In this document: positions 25,113-35,408 of the stretch, piece by piece
How the letters are laid out: each line of letters begins with the position of its first letter
Numbering within the stretch: the stretch's first letter is position 1
NCBI GenBank assembly: GCA_021818445.1
Contig: JAKAEB010000007.1
Span: forward strand, 1-64,000
Direction: 5' to 3'
Origin: Planctomycetota bacterium
GTDB lineage: Bacteria > Planctomycetota > Phycisphaerae > WQYP01
DNA: 64,000 nt
The notes under the pieces: generated by a model
Database searches by the model: none
What the model was told of the DNA's origin: nothing
The model's input: only the letters and a program-made list of their open reading frames with translations
Translations under genes and position numbers: made by a program

Positions 25113-27062
25113 CTATTCCGATTCTTCCCGCAGCTTTGCCAAAACGGAAAAATCTTCCAGTGTGCTGGTATCGCCAGCGGAAGTTCTTCCTGCGGCAATA
25201 TCCCGCAGCAGCCGCCGCATAATTTTGCCCGATCGCGTCTTCGGCAAGCCATCCGTAAAACGTACATCATCGGGGCGGGCGATGGCCCCGATTTCCTTTA
25301 CCACCCAGGCGCGGATCGCATGTTTGAGTTCATCCGAAGGCGTATGGCCCTGCTTGAGTGTGACAAAAGCGCACAGGGCCTGGCCCTTGATTTCGTCCGG
25401 CCGATCAACCACCGCCGCCTCTGCCACGGCCGGATGAGCTACAATGGCGCTTTCCACCTCCATGGTTCCGAGCCGATGGCCAGCCACATTAACCACATCA
25501 TCGACGCGACCCATGACCCAGAAATAGCCATCTTTATCGCGCCGGGCACCATCGCCAGTAAAGTAATAAGGTTTGATCTGCGACCAGTATTGCGACACAT
25601 ACCGGGCATCGTCGCCATAGATGGTTCGGAGCATGCTCGGCCACGGCTTGCGAATGACTAAAAATTCCCCCACATCGGGTGGCACTTCCTTGCCTTGATA
25701 ATCCACCACCGCCATATCCACGCCAAAAAAGGGCAGTGTGCAACTGCCGGGTTTGGCGGGAATGGCCCCCGGCAACGGTGTGCACATGATGCAGCCGGTT
25801 TCGGTCTGCCACCATGTATCAACGATGGGGCAGCGTCCACCACCAATCACCTGGTGGTACCACATCCATGCTTCGGGATTAATGGGTTCACCCACGGTAC
25901 CGAGCAGTCGCAGCGAACTTAAATCATGTGCCTTCGGGTGCTCATCACCCCATTTCACAAACGCCCGGATGGCGGTTGGCGCAGTATAAAACACGCTTAC
26001 CCGATATTTTTCTATTATTTGCCAGAACCGATCCGGCCCCGGATGGTTGGGTGCACCTTCATACATGACAACCGTTGCGCCGCAGGCAAGTGGGCCGTAA
26101 ACCATGTAACTGTGCCCCGTCACCCAACCCACGTCGGCGGTGCACCAATACACATCTTGAGCCCGCAGATCAAAAACATATTTGCATGTTAAATAAGCCC
26201 CGAGCAGGTATCCCGCCGATGTATGCACCACCCCCTTTGGACGGCCCGTGGTGCCGCTGGTATACAGAATGAAAAGCATATGTTCACTGTCGACCGGTGT
26301 AGCCGGGCATTGATCATTCTGATCGGCGATCAATTCGTGATACCAGATGTCCCGCTGCGGTTGCATAGTCACGGGCCGACCGGTGCGTTTAAGGACCACG
26401 CAATGGCGGACGCCCGGCGTCTTGGCCAGGGCCGCATCCACATTGGCCTTAAGCTCCACCACTTTTCCCCGGCGCCAGCCGCCATCGGCTGTAATGACTA
26501 CCGCCGCTTGGGCGTCGTTGATGCGATCGGCCAATGCCTCGGCGGCAAAACCACCAAAAACCACGGTGTGAACAGCCCCGATTCGCGCGCAGGCCAACAT
26601 GGCTATGGCCGCCTCGGGCGTCATGGGCATGTAAATCGCCACCCTGTCGCCGGACTTAACACCCAGTTTTGTTAACCCGTTGGCCAACTTGCACACTTCC
26701 ACCAAAAGTTCGCGGTAGGTTAGCGTTCTGCTGTCGCCGGGTTCACCTTCCCAGATAATCGCAGGTGCATCACCCCGGGTTGCAACGTGCCGATCTATGC
26801 AATTGGCGGCCACGTTGAGTTGTCCATCAACAAACCACTTGGCAAACGGTGGTTGGCTCCAATCGAGCACCTGCTTCCATGGCCTTATCCACGCCAATTC
26901 CTTCGCCTGCTGGTTCCAAAATTCGTCGGGATGATCGATTGACCAACGATAAAGCTTTTCGTATTCCGCACGGCTGCCGATGCGCGCCTGTGCCGAAAAC
27001 CGCTCCGGCGGGGGAAATAGCCGATGCTCATGCAGGACGGATTCGATATTTTCCTGTACCAC
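25113..27062 (-). CDS. acs: acetyl-coenzyme A synthetase
   Basis: AMP-forming acetate:CoA ligase of 649 residues, normal length. The start is a GTG preceded by GGGAGGT; a longer frame to 27134 lacks family similarity. Motifs: the phosphate loop [60 protein letters not shown] and the acetylation-regulated lysine in [15 protein letters not shown]. It allows growth on acetate and recovers acetate released from glycans. It lies between a lipoprotein gene and pheA on the same strand. Confidence 0.96.
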   Translation of the reverse strand: MVQENIESVLHEHRLFPPPERFSAQARIGSRAEYEKLYRWSIDHPDEFWNQQAKELAWIRPWKQVLDWSQPPFAKWFVDGQLNVAANCIDRHVATRGDAPAIIWEGEPGDSRTLTYRELLVEVCKLANGLTKLGVKSGDRVAIYMPMTPEAAIAMLACARIGAVHTVVFGGFAAEALADRINDAQAAVVITADGGWRRGKVVELKANVDAALAKTPGVRHCVVLKRTGRPVTMQPQRDIWYHELIADQNDQCPATPVDSEHMLFILYTSGTTGRPKGVVHTSAGYLLGAYLTCKYVFDLRAQDVYWCTADVGWVTGHSYMVYGPLACGATVVMYEGAPNHPGPDRFWQIIEKYRVSVFYTAPTAIRAFVKWGDEHPKAHDLSSLRLLGTVGEPINPEAWMWYHQVIGGGRCPIVDTWWQTETGCIMCTPLPGAIPAKPGSCTLPFFGVDMAVVDYQGKEVPPDVGEFLVIRKPWPSMLRTIYGDDARYVSQYWSQIKPYYFTGDGARRDKDGYFWVMGRVDDVVNVAGHRLGTMEVESAIVAHPAVAEAAVVDRPDEIKGQALCAFVTLKQGHTPSDELKHAIRAWVVKEIGAIARPDDVRFTDGLPKTRSGKIMRRLLRDIAAGRTSAGDTSTLEDFSVLAKLREESE

Positions 27063-27213
27063 GTTACCTCCCGGCACTTGGGCCTGCCAAATTGAGCGGC
27101 ATACCGCCGCCTGTACCCCCGCATTTGAAACCAATTATCTGCGGGCGTCAAAGCCTGCGGCCCTTCGCCACCCGATATCGGTGCTGCCGCGTTGGCTGTG
27201 GGGTCCACACAGG

Positions 27214-28326
27214 CTATAGAATTTCCACTGCTCGCGGAAAACTGCCCAGCATAAACATCTGCAGACAATGCGCTTTGGCCTGGGCAATCGCCTTGGCCAC
27301 CGGCTCGTCGGTATGATGGCCGCCAAAATCAACAAAAAAGTAATATTCAAAAGGTCCGGACCGGCTGGGCCGCGTGGCAATGTTTGTCAGGTTGATACCA
27401 TATTGTCGGAAGGCATCCAGGGCATCCACCAAGGCCCCGCTTTTGTGCGATGTGGTAAAAATAATGGATGTTTTGTCGTCGCCCGTGCGTTTGGCTGCCT
27501 GACGACCCACCACCAGAAAGCGGGTAACGTTGTCGGCATTATCTTCAATATTGGCAAAAAGCACTTTAAGGTTGTAGAGTTCCGCCGCCAGCGCCGAGCC
27601 GATAGCCGCCGCATGCGGTTCATGCTGCGCCATTTCAGCCGCCTTACTGCTTGAGCCAACGGCCACACGCGGCACTTCGGGCAGCGTTTCCGCCAGCCAG
27701 CGGCGACACTGATTCAGCACCTCCGGCTTGCTGTAAATAACCTTTATTTCCGATGCGTCGCATTGTGCCAGCAGATGATGATGGATGGAAATAAGTACCT
27801 CGGCCACAATCGTCACCGAGCGGTGTTCTACAAAGGCGTCCATTGTTTCAACAATGCCGCCGATGGTGGAATTTTCAATGGGTACCAATCCCAAATCCGC
27901 GTGGTGGTGGGCAATTTCATCAAATACACCATTGATGTCCGCCACCGGCACATGTTCCACCGATGCGCCGAATTTTTTGGTGGACGCCAGATGTGAAAAA
28001 CTTCCCTTCGGGCCTAAAAAAGCAATCCGCAAGGGTTTTTCCAATGCGAAACTGCCCGACATCAACTCGCGATAAATTGCCTCAATGCAGCTATTGGGCA
28101 GGGGGCCACCCGATTCCCGATTGGCCCGGCGGACGCGCTCCAGCACTATTTTTTCCCTGTCCGGCGCATAGATCGGCGAGTTGGAATGTTGCTTCACCTT
28201 GCCAATTTCCACCACAATGCGCGCCCGCTGATTCAGGATCGATACGATTTGATGATCCAATTGATCAATTTGCTCCCGCAGGGGCGCAAGGGGGTCGTTG
28301 CCAGCTTCATGGGTTTGCTTTTCCAT
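27214..28326 (-). CDS. pheA: bifunctional chorismate mutase/prephenate dehydratase (P-protein)
   Basis: Two-step enzyme of phenylalanine synthesis, 370 residues. The N-terminal AroQ chorismate mutase spans about residues 8-95 (LREQIDQLDHQIVSILNQRARI). The prephenate dehydratase domain begins RIAFLGPKGSFSHLA and contains VPIENSTIGGIVETMDAF and NVTRFLVVGRQ. The C-terminal ACT domain for Phe feedback starts at TSIIFTTSHKSGALVDALDAF and carries TRPSRSGPFEYYFFVD in place of the usual ESRP motif. Start ATG at 28326. It is divergent from a membrane-protein pair. Confidence 0.95.
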   Translation of the reverse strand: MEKQTHEAGNDPLAPLREQIDQLDHQIVSILNQRARIVVEIGKVKQHSNSPIYAPDREKIVLERVRRANRESGGPLPNSCIEAIYRELMSGSFALEKPLRIAFLGPKGSFSHLASTKKFGASVEHVPVADINGVFDEIAHHHADLGLVPIENSTIGGIVETMDAFVEHRSVTIVAEVLISIHHHLLAQCDASEIKVIYSKPEVLNQCRRWLAETLPEVPRVAVGSSSKAAEMAQHEPHAAAIGSALAAELYNLKVLFANIEDNADNVTRFLVVGRQAAKRTGDDKTSIIFTTSHKSGALVDALDAFRQYGINLTNIATRPSRSGPFEYYFFVDFGGHHTDEPVAKAIAQAKAHCLQMFMLGSFPRAVEIL

Positions 28327-28393
28327 GCTTAGAATCCTAATGCTGTAACCGCGTGGCAGCAAATGGATCGTGCATATCGATCCGATGGGGCGG

Positions 28394-28524
28394 GGCCATT
28401 TTCAATTGGACAGACTCCTTATATCGCGAGTGTATTCACCCTCGCAGGCTCTTCCGCAAGGTACCATGAAACGCCGTAGCTCGGCAATGTTTGGACGATT
28501 TCATCTCCGCCCGGAAAAATGGCC
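28394..28524 (+). promoter_or_regulatory. structured leader element, copy C
   Basis: Arms GGCCATTTT (28394-28402) and AAAATGGCC (28516-28524) pair; the interior has GCGAG/CTCGC enclosing GTG/CAC, a CTT-CCGC-AAG hairpin, ATGAAACGCCG, and GGACGATTTCATCTCCGCCC. It lies between divergent pheA and the membrane-protein gene, ending 83 nt before the ATG at 28607, same strand. Confidence 0.6.
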
Positions 28525-28606
28525 ATACCCGTCTGACATGCCCTTCCACATGACTATCGGATAAACTTTCCAGCCAGCGTTGCACCGTGCAATCGTGGGA
28601 GGTTTG

Positions 28607-29071
28607 ATGCAATCAACCGGCAATTTATCCTCCAATATCAACCCGTCGCGGCGCGCCCGCCATTTGGTGATGGCGGCATTCGGGTTGGGCTTTCTGCTTC
28701 CCGTCGTGCCGGGGCTGCTGCTCGCATCACGTTCGACCGATGCGTGGGTCCGACGGCAGGCCATGCTCGCCGCCCGGCTGCAGACGATTTTACTTTTCGC
28801 CTTGATAGTCGGCGGGGCGGTGCTTCGGTTGGGGCTCAATGCCCTTCGCAATCGTTCGGGCCATGTCCTCATCCAGTTTCGCATTGCCAGCGTTATAAGC
28901 ACGATTGAACACTCGCCCGCCGGGGCCGCTTCGGTTCTCGCTGGTGGCATACTGACCGGTGCTGCACTGGCCGGTTGGTGGGGGGGCAATTTGCTTGCCG
29001 CTATCGGTGCATGGCGTGGCGATGACCTTGGCTGGCCAAGGCTTGGTCGCCGTCGGCGGGCTGCTGAATGA
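28607..29071 (+). CDS. hypothetical small membrane protein
   Basis: Integral membrane protein of 154 residues with about three hydrophobic helices (HLVMAAFGLGFLLPVVPGLLL, TILLFALIVGGAVLRLGL, and a Gly-rich final helix). Start ATG has an excellent GGGAGG ribosome binding site. No recognised family. It overlaps the next gene, a large multi-pass membrane protein, by 4 nt (ATGA), so the two are coupled and may act together. A structured leader precedes it. Confidence 0.7.
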   Translation: MQSTGNLSSNINPSRRARHLVMAAFGLGFLLPVVPGLLLASRSTDAWVRRQAMLAARLQTILLFALIVGGAVLRLGLNALRNRSGHVLIQFRIASVISTIEHSPAGAASVLAGGILTGAALAGWWGGNLLAAIGAWRGDDLGWPRLGRRRRAAE

Positions 29072-30753
29072 AACATCGGCTTTTGCTGCAATCAGTTGCC
29101 GCGTTGCTGGGATATCTGGGGCTGGCGGTGATCCTTCTGCTTCCGCCACTGCGTGGTCCCGGATACGTAATAGGAAACCATACCGCCGATGTGTGCAGCT
29201 TCCTATGGTACATGGCTTGGTGGCCACACTCGGTCGCTCACGGTCTTTATCCGTTGATGTCACGACAAATATGGTGGCCGACGGGGTCAAATATGCTTTG
29301 GACGACCAGCATCCCCACTCCGGCGCTGCTGCTTTCACCAGTGACGGCCACCTTCGGCGCGGTTACCGCCTATAACGTGGCGGTGCTGCTTTCGCCGGTA
29401 TTATTGGCTTGGAGCACCTTTGAATTGTGCCGTGAATGGTGCAGCCGTTTCTGGCCGGCGCTCTTTGGCGGTTTTGTGGTGGGCTTTTCCAGTTATGAAT
29501 TTCGGCAATTATTAAACCATCTGCATTGCGCCATGCTTTTTCCCATCCCCTTGCTGGCGTGGATGGTGCTGCGCCGGGTGAACAATAAAATATCATGCAG
29601 CGCCTGCATAACTGTCAGCTTTATTTTGTGGCTGCTGCTTTTTGGCATATCGACCGAATTCTTCGCTACCGCCGTCATGCTGGGGGCAGTGGGTTTTGGC
29701 ATGGTATGGTTTATGCAACCGGAGTTGCGTTGCCGCCTGATCCCGGCGGCGCGGGATGCCGCCATCGCACTGGCTGTTATGGCTATTGTCATACTGGCGC
29801 TGGCCGGCCCATCTCTGATTACTGGATATACCGGCGGAAAGTTATGGAGCGCCGGTGTTTACTCAGTCGATCCGCTGAATTTAATTGTGCCAACCTACAC
29901 AACTTGGTTGGGCAGCACATGGCTTTCGCCCCTGTGGCATTTATTTGCCGGTCAGCGCAGCGATGCCGAGCAAGGTGCCTATTTGGGGTTGCCGCTGGTT
30001 GCCATGGTCGCCGTCGCGTGGTGGCGCACCTGGAATCAGCCAGGGCAAAAGTGGGTCGCCATTATGCTGATACTCACACTGCTGCTGGCGCTGGGGCCGC
30101 AACTTCATACACTTGATCAAAAGTTACCGGTGCCGCTGCCATGGCTATTTATCAGTCGGCTGCCCGTGATTCAAAAAGCCCTGCCGGGCCGACTAATGTT
30201 TTATGCTGGGATTCTGCTTTCATTGCTGGTGACCATGTGGCTGGCCAATGGGAAAACGCCGCGGCGATGGCGCATCGGTGCAGCCATCGCTGCCATCATA
30301 TGTCTATTACCTAATACTGCCGGTGGATATTGGAAAACGCATTTTCATACCCCCCGGATATTTGCCGATGCGACCTTTTCGCCGCAGTTGGCTCACCAGA
30401 ATGGCGTACTGATTTTTCCCTTTGGCTATCGCGGCTGGAGCATGCTGTGGCAGGTGGAAGCTCATTTCGCATTTTCCATGGTGGACGGCTATACCGGCAC
30501 GGTGCCCGGTACCTACGCAAAAAGCCCGCTGGTGCAGACGTGGCTTTCACGCGGCCCACTGTGCGGGCATTACGCCCAACGGTTGCGCCGTTTCCTTCGC
30601 CAGCATCACATCGCCACGGTTATTGCCATAAAACCCTTCAGTGCCCGCACACGGGAGCTTATTGCACCCCTCGGGCATCCAGATTTCACTATGGGAAGGG
30701 CAGAAATATTCGGTCCCAAACCGGCGTGGATACATGCTGCAAGCAACAAATAA
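29068..30753 (+). CDS. multi-pass membrane protein, GT-C glycosyltransferase-like
   Basis: Membrane protein of 561 residues with about ten or eleven transmembrane helices and a final soluble part. The first outside loop contains NHTADVCSFLWYMAWWPHSVAHGL and the next IWWPTGSNMLWTTSIPTPALLLSP. This pattern, acidic residue in the first loop followed by W-P-x-G, is typical of GT-C fold glycosyltransferase-like proteins that use polyprenyl-linked sugars. A donor or acceptor cannot be named. Translationally coupled to the small membrane protein upstream. Confidence 0.65.
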   Translation: MKHRLLLQSVAALLGYLGLAVILLLPPLRGPGYVIGNHTADVCSFLWYMAWWPHSVAHGLYPLMSRQIWWPTGSNMLWTTSIPTPALLLSPVTATFGAVTAYNVAVLLSPVLLAWSTFELCREWCSRFWPALFGGFVVGFSSYEFRQLLNHLHCAMLFPIPLLAWMVLRRVNNKISCSACITVSFILWLLLFGISTEFFATAVMLGAVGFGMVWFMQPELRCRLIPAARDAAIALAVMAIVILALAGPSLITGYTGGKLWSAGVYSVDPLNLIVPTYTTWLGSTWLSPLWHLFAGQRSDAEQGAYLGLPLVAMVAVAWWRTWNQPGQKWVAIMLILTLLLALGPQLHTLDQKLPVPLPWLFISRLPVIQKALPGRLMFYAGILLSLLVTMWLANGKTPRRWRIGAAIAAIICLLPNTAGGYWKTHFHTPRIFADATFSPQLAHQNGVLIFPFGYRGWSMLWQVEAHFAFSMVDGYTGTVPGTYAKSPLVQTWLSRGPLCGHYAQRLRRFLRQHHIATVIAIKPFSARTRELIAPLGHPDFTMGRAEIFGPKPAWIHAASNK

Positions 30754-30770
30754 CGCAGCGACACACGCGG

Positions 30771-32672
30771 TTAGCGCCGCTTGAATTGCTTTTCCAGTTG
30801 GGCAAAATTCAGGCGGATGGTTGTCGGCCTTCCGTGCGGACAGTTGCTGGATCGATCTATTTCCTCCCGACGCACCAAAAGCGCTTCAATTTCGGCTGTG
30901 GTTAGTGCATCACCTGCCTTAATCGCCGCCTTGCATGAGGCCATATCCAATATTTCGTGCAGCAGTTCCTCATCGCCGATGGTGCGGTCTGCCTCATCGA
31001 GATAATCCAGCAGCGATCGGATAAAGGCGTAGGCGTCGAGCCGGGCCAACAGTGGTGGCAAACCCTGCACCGCCAAACTTTGGGCGTCAAAACGGTTAAT
31101 CTCAATGCCGATCTTTTCCAATGTCGGCCGCACCCGATCCAGATTGGATGTTTGCCGTTCATTGGCTTCCACAATGACCGGCAGCAGCAGTCGCTGCGAT
31201 TCCAGCGGGCCGCCCCTTACGCGCCCGAGTAATTCTTCATACAAGATGCGCTCGTGAAGTGCGTGCTGGTCAATCAGCACGATCCCCTGATCATCCTCGG
31301 CAGCGATGTACCGATTGTGCAACTGCACAAATTTGGTCATGGGACGCAGCGGGGTCTGTGGACTCGCGCGCTCTGCCGGCCCGTCGCCATCCGGTGCGGT
31401 CGAAATTTTTTCGGCCGGTCGGGCCGTCAATGGATGCACGGCACCGGCTGCGCCTGTCGAGTTGGCGGCATTATTCTCCATGCGGTGGATGGGCAACGCG
31501 GGCTGCGGCTCAATGGGCGGCTGGCGGAAAAATTCAGCCAGCACCTGCCGCGTCTCATCGAGACTGTTCGGCTGCGCCGGAGCGGATGGCCGCACCGGTG
31601 AAACACCGCCATCATCCTGCCTGGTCGCAATAACGGCGGGGCGCGTAAGATCGGTCTGAAGCAGTTTTTGCCGCAGGGCACCAAGCACCAGCCGAAATGG
31701 AGTGTTGGCGTCGCGAAATCGCACCTCGATTTTTTGCGGATGGACATTCACATCAAAGGCCGCCGGATCCATATGCACATAAATAATCCCGACGGGATGC
31801 TGATGCGGGTCAATCAGGCCACGATACGCCTCCTTCATCGCATGGAGCATGCTGCGGTCGCGGATATACCGGCCATTAAGAAAAATAAATTGATGCCGGT
31901 TGGTGCCGCGTGCCACCTCCGGTAAGCCAATAAAACCCGTCACGCGGGCGGTATCACCCTCGTGATCGATCGCCATTAACCGGCCGCGCAGATCTTTATC
32001 CAAGGCGGCGGCGATCCGCTCCGCCGCGTCAGCGGTGGGGGGTAATTCCAGCACCTTACGCCCATTGTGTTCCAAGGTGAAGGCAATTTCAGGAAAGGCC
32101 AACGCCGACCGCAGCACCATGTCGTGTATGTGACCAAATTCCGTCGAGTCGCTGCGTAAAAATTTTCGTCGCGCGGGCACGCAGTAAAACAAATCGCGTA
32201 CCTCTATGGTTGTCCCCACAGCCGCGGCGCAGGGCGTTGGTTCACCGACCACACTTTCACTCGCCTCCAGCCTGATACCGCCACTGTCGGCTGGCCGACG
32301 TGTGATCAGCGTTGCGTGGCTGACACCCGCCACCGAGGCCAATGCCTCGCCCCGGAAGCCAAGGGTCTGAATGCTGAACAAATCGCCCACATCGCCAATT
32401 TTGCTTGTTGCGTGCCGTGCAAACGCCAAGCGTGCGTCGGCGTCGGCCATTCCGCAGCCGTTGTCGGTTACGCGCATCATGGTCCGCCCGCCGTTTTCAA
32501 TCACCACGCTGATGCGCGTGGCCCCGGCGTCGATGGAATTTTCCACCAATTCCTTAATTACGCTCGCCGGACGCTCCACCACCTCACCGGCCGCGATTTT
32601 GTTAATCAGCGAATCCGGCAGGATGGCTATGGGTCGGCGGACGACAGGCGTGTCGGCAACCTGCACATTCAT
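30771..32672 (-). CDS. mutL: DNA mismatch repair protein MutL (endonuclease type)
   Basis: GHKL ATPase that links MutS to downstream repair, 633 residues. The N-terminal ATPase has INKIAAGEVVERPASVIKEL, ENSIDAGA, DNGCGM and TLGFRGEALASVAGVSH. The C-terminal domain carries the metal-dependent nicking motif DQHALHERILYEE (DQHA-x2-E-x4-E), a Cys in SCKAAIKAGD and CPHGRP, so it should cut DNA itself, as expected in bacteria without MutH. A Pro/Ala-rich linker separates the domains. Start ATG at 32672; the longer frame lacks similarity. No mutS is adjacent. Confidence 0.96.
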   Translation of the reverse strand: MNVQVADTPVVRRPIAILPDSLINKIAAGEVVERPASVIKELVENSIDAGATRISVVIENGGRTMMRVTDNGCGMADADARLAFARHATSKIGDVGDLFSIQTLGFRGEALASVAGVSHATLITRRPADSGGIRLEASESVVGEPTPCAAAVGTTIEVRDLFYCVPARRKFLRSDSTEFGHIHDMVLRSALAFPEIAFTLEHNGRKVLELPPTADAAERIAAALDKDLRGRLMAIDHEGDTARVTGFIGLPEVARGTNRHQFIFLNGRYIRDRSMLHAMKEAYRGLIDPHQHPVGIIYVHMDPAAFDVNVHPQKIEVRFRDANTPFRLVLGALRQKLLQTDLTRPAVIATRQDDGGVSPVRPSAPAQPNSLDETRQVLAEFFRQPPIEPQPALPIHRMENNAANSTGAAGAVHPLTARPAEKISTAPDGDGPAERASPQTPLRPMTKFVQLHNRYIAAEDDQGIVLIDQHALHERILYEELLGRVRGGPLESQRLLLPVIVEANERQTSNLDRVRPTLEKIGIEINRFDAQSLAVQGLPPLLARLDAYAFIRSLLDYLDEADRTIGDEELLHEILDMASCKAAIKAGDALTTAEIEALLVRREEIDRSSNCPHGRPTTIRLNFAQLEKQFKRR

Positions 32673-33222
32673 ACCTGCACAAAATACCGCATTGAAAATG
32701 TTTTTGCATGGTGTGCGGTACCCCGCGATCCTGACGGTGCAAAATCGCTTCATTCACCGCATCAGGGGCGCGGCCGTTCGCTAAAACACATGGCCCCAAT
32801 CTTGCCCGGTGTCGGTGCCCGTAAAACCTGCCACCATAAATCGCCGGCCGATGATTTTTCAGGTGCTGTGCGGCTTAAATTAATCGTAATAACGAAACTT
32901 ATGACGGACAGCGGCACGACGACAGCCCGCGTGCTACGCTGCCAACGCGGCAGTGGGGCAAAGGATATCAACGCGGTTTGGCAGGAATAAATTCGCTGGC
33001 TCTAGTTGGACTGGAAGTATATGAACAACGTATAAGTATTTATAAAAAAGATATTTATAGGTTTAATGTGGGGTGCGCTTCCGGCTGCGGTACGCCGTTT
33101 GCAATGGATTGGGCCGTGCAGCGCACGGTGAAAGACGCGGTATGGCCCGGATGCCGATCGTCGCTGGCTGCACCATGGTGATGTCCGGGGATGGATTTTT
33201 GCGTATAGCAGGAGTTAACAAA
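32673..33222. promoter_or_regulatory. mutL-groESL divergent control region
   Basis: About 550 nt with no convincing gene. An 11-bp AT-rich hairpin (TATAAGTATTT at 33031-33041, AGATATTTATA at 33049-33059, 7-nt loop) is the most striking structure and may be part of the groESL promoter or an operator. The usual CIRCE inverted repeat (TTAGCACTC...) was not found. Confidence 0.45.
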
Positions 33223-33516
33223 ATGGGTGCAAGTGTTCGGCCCCTCGGCGACAAGGTTCTCATCAAGCGTGTTGAAGCTGAATCCAAGACCAAGAGTGGC
33301 ATCGTGCTGCCGGATTCTGCCAAGGAAAAGCCGAAGCGTGGTAAGGTGCTCGCGGTGGGCGATGGCAAACTGCTTGATAACGGCGAGCGCGCCGCGTGCC
33401 AACTCAAAAAGGGTGACGAGGTGATTTTTGCCAGCTATGCCGGAACTGAAATAAAGGTTGACGGCGAAGAATTGCTGATTGTCGGTGAGAGTGAAGTCCT
33501 GGCGGTATTGGAATAA
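33223..33516 (+). CDS. groES: co-chaperonin GroES
   Basis: Lid of the GroEL folding chamber, 97 residues. It starts [20 protein letters not shown], has the mobile-loop region [19 protein letters not shown] and the conserved [24 protein letters not shown]. The ATG at 33223 has a GGAG site; the frame extends upstream but without similarity. It forms an operon with groEL, separated by 81 nt that include a strong hairpin. Confidence 0.97.
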   Translation: MGASVRPLGDKVLIKRVEAESKTKSGIVLPDSAKEKPKRGKVLAVGDGKLLDNGERAACQLKKGDEVIFASYAGTEIKVDGEELLIVGESEVLAVLE

Positions 33517-33533
33517 TATTGCCGCCGATAACA

Positions 33534-33559
33534 GGGCACCGCCGTCTGGCGGGCTGCCC
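33534..33559 (+). other. groES-groEL intergenic hairpin
   Basis: GGGCA-CCGCC, loop GTCT, GGCGG-gc-TGCCC: a 10-bp stem with a 2-nt bulge and no T run. It may stabilise or process the bicistronic mRNA. Confidence 0.5.
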
Positions 33560-33597
33560 GGTGTTCAACATGCAACATTGAAATTTTAGGAGAAATT

Positions 33598-35220
33598 ATG
33601 TCCGCGAAAATGATTGAATTTGATACGCAGGCCCGCGAAAAAATCCGCCGTGGCGTGCGAACCCTGGCGCAGGCCGTAAAAGTCACGTTAGGCCCCTCCG
33701 GCCGCAATGTGGTCATTGAAAAATCCTTCGGCAGCCCGACGGTCACCAAGGATGGCGTGACGGTAGCCAAGGAAATTGAACTTGAAGATCCGTTTGAAAA
33801 CCTTGGTGCCCAGTTGGTCAAGGAAGTCGCCAGCAAAACCAGCACAGTTGCAGGCGATGGCACCACGACGGCTACTGTGTATGCCGAGGCGATTTATGAT
33901 GAAGGCCTCCGTAATGTCACGGCAGGGGCCAACCCAACCTTGCTGAAGCGTGGTATTGAAGCTGCCGTCGAGGCGGTCATCAACCATCTCCGCACGATTT
34001 CCACCAAGGTGGAATCTTCCCGACAAATTGCCCAGGTGGGTACCAGCTCCGCCAATCAGGATTCTCAGATCGGCCAGATGATTGCCGACGCCATGGACAA
34101 GGTTGGCAAAGACGGTGTTATCACCGTTGAGGAAGGTAAATCGTTGGAGACGACGGTTGATTTGGTGGAAGGGCTGCAATTTGACAAGGGTTATATCAGC
34201 CCGCATTTTGCCGATCCCAAAACCATGACGGCCGAGTTTGAAGATGCCTACGTCCTTATCCACGAAAAGAAAATCAGTTCGATCAAAGATTTGCTGCCAG
34301 TCCTGGGCAAAGTGGCGGAGGCCGGCAAGGCGCTGCTGATTATTGCCGAGGATATTGAAGGCGAAGCACTGGCGACGCTGGTGATCAACAAACTGCGCGG
34401 CACCATCAAGGTGGTGGCCGTGAAAGCCCCGGGCTTTGGCGATCGGCGCAAGTCAATGTTGGAAGACATTGCCATCGTCACGGGCGGCCGGGCGATTTTT
34501 GAAGAGTTGGGCATCTCGCTTGAATCGCTGGAACTCAAGGATCTGGGCCGGGCCAAGAAGGTCACGGTTGAGAAGGAAGCCACCACCATTATTGAAGGGG
34601 CTGGCAAAACCGACGCGATTAAGGGCCGCATTGAGCAGATCAAGACGGAAATTGATCGCACCACCAGCGACTACGACCGTGAAAAGCTTCAGGAGCGACT
34701 GGCCAAGCTGGCCGGTGGCGTAGCGGTGATCAAAGTTGGTGCCCCGACTGAAGCCGCCATGAAAGAGAAAAAGGCGCGTGTTGAAGATGCGCTTCATGCC
34801 TGCCGGGCCGCCGTGGAAGAAGGCGTACTGCCGGGCGGTGGAGTAAGCGTGTTACGTGCGATCGGCGCGATCGATAAGCTCAAGCTCGATGGCGATGAAA
34901 AGATCGGTGCGGATATCGTCAAGCGGGCGCTTTATGCCCCCATCAAACAGATATCTGAAAACGCGGGCGTCGATGGCAGCATCGTGGCCCAGAAGGTGAT
35001 GGAATCAAAGGAAGTTAATTTTGGTTTCAATGCCCTTACTCACGAGTATGGCGACATGCTTAAGATGGGTGTAATCGTGCCGACCAAAGTTGAACGCACC
35101 GCATTAACCAATGCCTCATCCATCGCAAGCCTGCTCCTGACCACCGACGCGATCATCAGCGAATTGCCGAAGAAGGATGATAAGAAAGCCGGCGGTGGCG
35201 AAGGCATGGAAGATTATTAA
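33598..35220 (+). CDS. groEL: chaperonin GroEL
   Basis: Chaperonin subunit of 540 residues forming the double-ring folding chamber. Nucleotide-binding motifs [26 protein letters not shown] and [16 protein letters not shown] are intact, as is [14 protein letters not shown]. The C-terminus is a short GGGEGMEDY instead of the repeated GGM tail of the classical housekeeping form; multiple groEL paralogues are common in planctomycetes. The ribosome binding site is AGGAGA 7 nt upstream. An intrinsic terminator follows. Confidence 0.97.
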   Translation: MSAKMIEFDTQAREKIRRGVRTLAQAVKVTLGPSGRNVVIEKSFGSPTVTKDGVTVAKEIELEDPFENLGAQLVKEVASKTSTVAGDGTTTATVYAEAIYDEGLRNVTAGANPTLLKRGIEAAVEAVINHLRTISTKVESSRQIAQVGTSSANQDSQIGQMIADAMDKVGKDGVITVEEGKSLETTVDLVEGLQFDKGYISPHFADPKTMTAEFEDAYVLIHEKKISSIKDLLPVLGKVAEAGKALLIIAEDIEGEALATLVINKLRGTIKVVAVKAPGFGDRRKSMLEDIAIVTGGRAIFEELGISLESLELKDLGRAKKVTVEKEATTIIEGAGKTDAIKGRIEQIKTEIDRTTSDYDREKLQERLAKLAGGVAVIKVGAPTEAAMKEKKARVEDALHACRAAVEEGVLPGGGVSVLRAIGAIDKLKLDGDEKIGADIVKRALYAPIKQISENAGVDGSIVAQKVMESKEVNFGFNALTHEYGDMLKMGVIVPTKVERTALTNASSIASLLLTTDAIISELPKKDDKKAGGGEGMEDY

Positions 35221-35271
35221 TCCCGTCGCTTGAGCGCAGCGTGCTGCTCGGAATTAAGATCAAACACACGT

Positions 35272-35306
35272 GCCCCGGAGGATGTCCTCCGGGGCTTTTG
35301 CTTTTT
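35272..35306 (+). terminator. groESL intrinsic terminator
   Basis: GCCCCGGAGG / CCTCCGGGGC stem with an ATGT loop, followed by TTTTGCTTTTT. Confidence 0.92.
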
Positions 35307-35354
35307 GGGTAAACCGCATCGGCTACCCGAAAGGACGCGCAAAAAATAAAAAAA

Positions 35355-35380
35355 GGCCCGCGAGGATATCCTCGCGGGCC
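35355..35380 (-). terminator. intrinsic terminator of the PEP-CTERM gene
   Basis: A perfect 26-bp palindrome, GGCCCGCGAGGAT / ATCCTCGCGGGCC, followed on the minus strand by a T-rich run of about 14 bases. It lies 29 nt past the stop at 35409, back to back with the groESL terminator. Confidence 0.9.
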
Positions 35381-35408
35381 GGTGGTTGGTGTGAAGGCCT
35401 ATTGAATT

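Noticed and set aside
32673-33222. CIRCE element before groESL
   Set aside because: Looked for TTAGCACTC-N9-GAGTGCTAA and close variants; none found.
33688-34664. Minus-strand frames opposite groEL
   Set aside because: Shadows of groEL codon usage with no recognisable domains.
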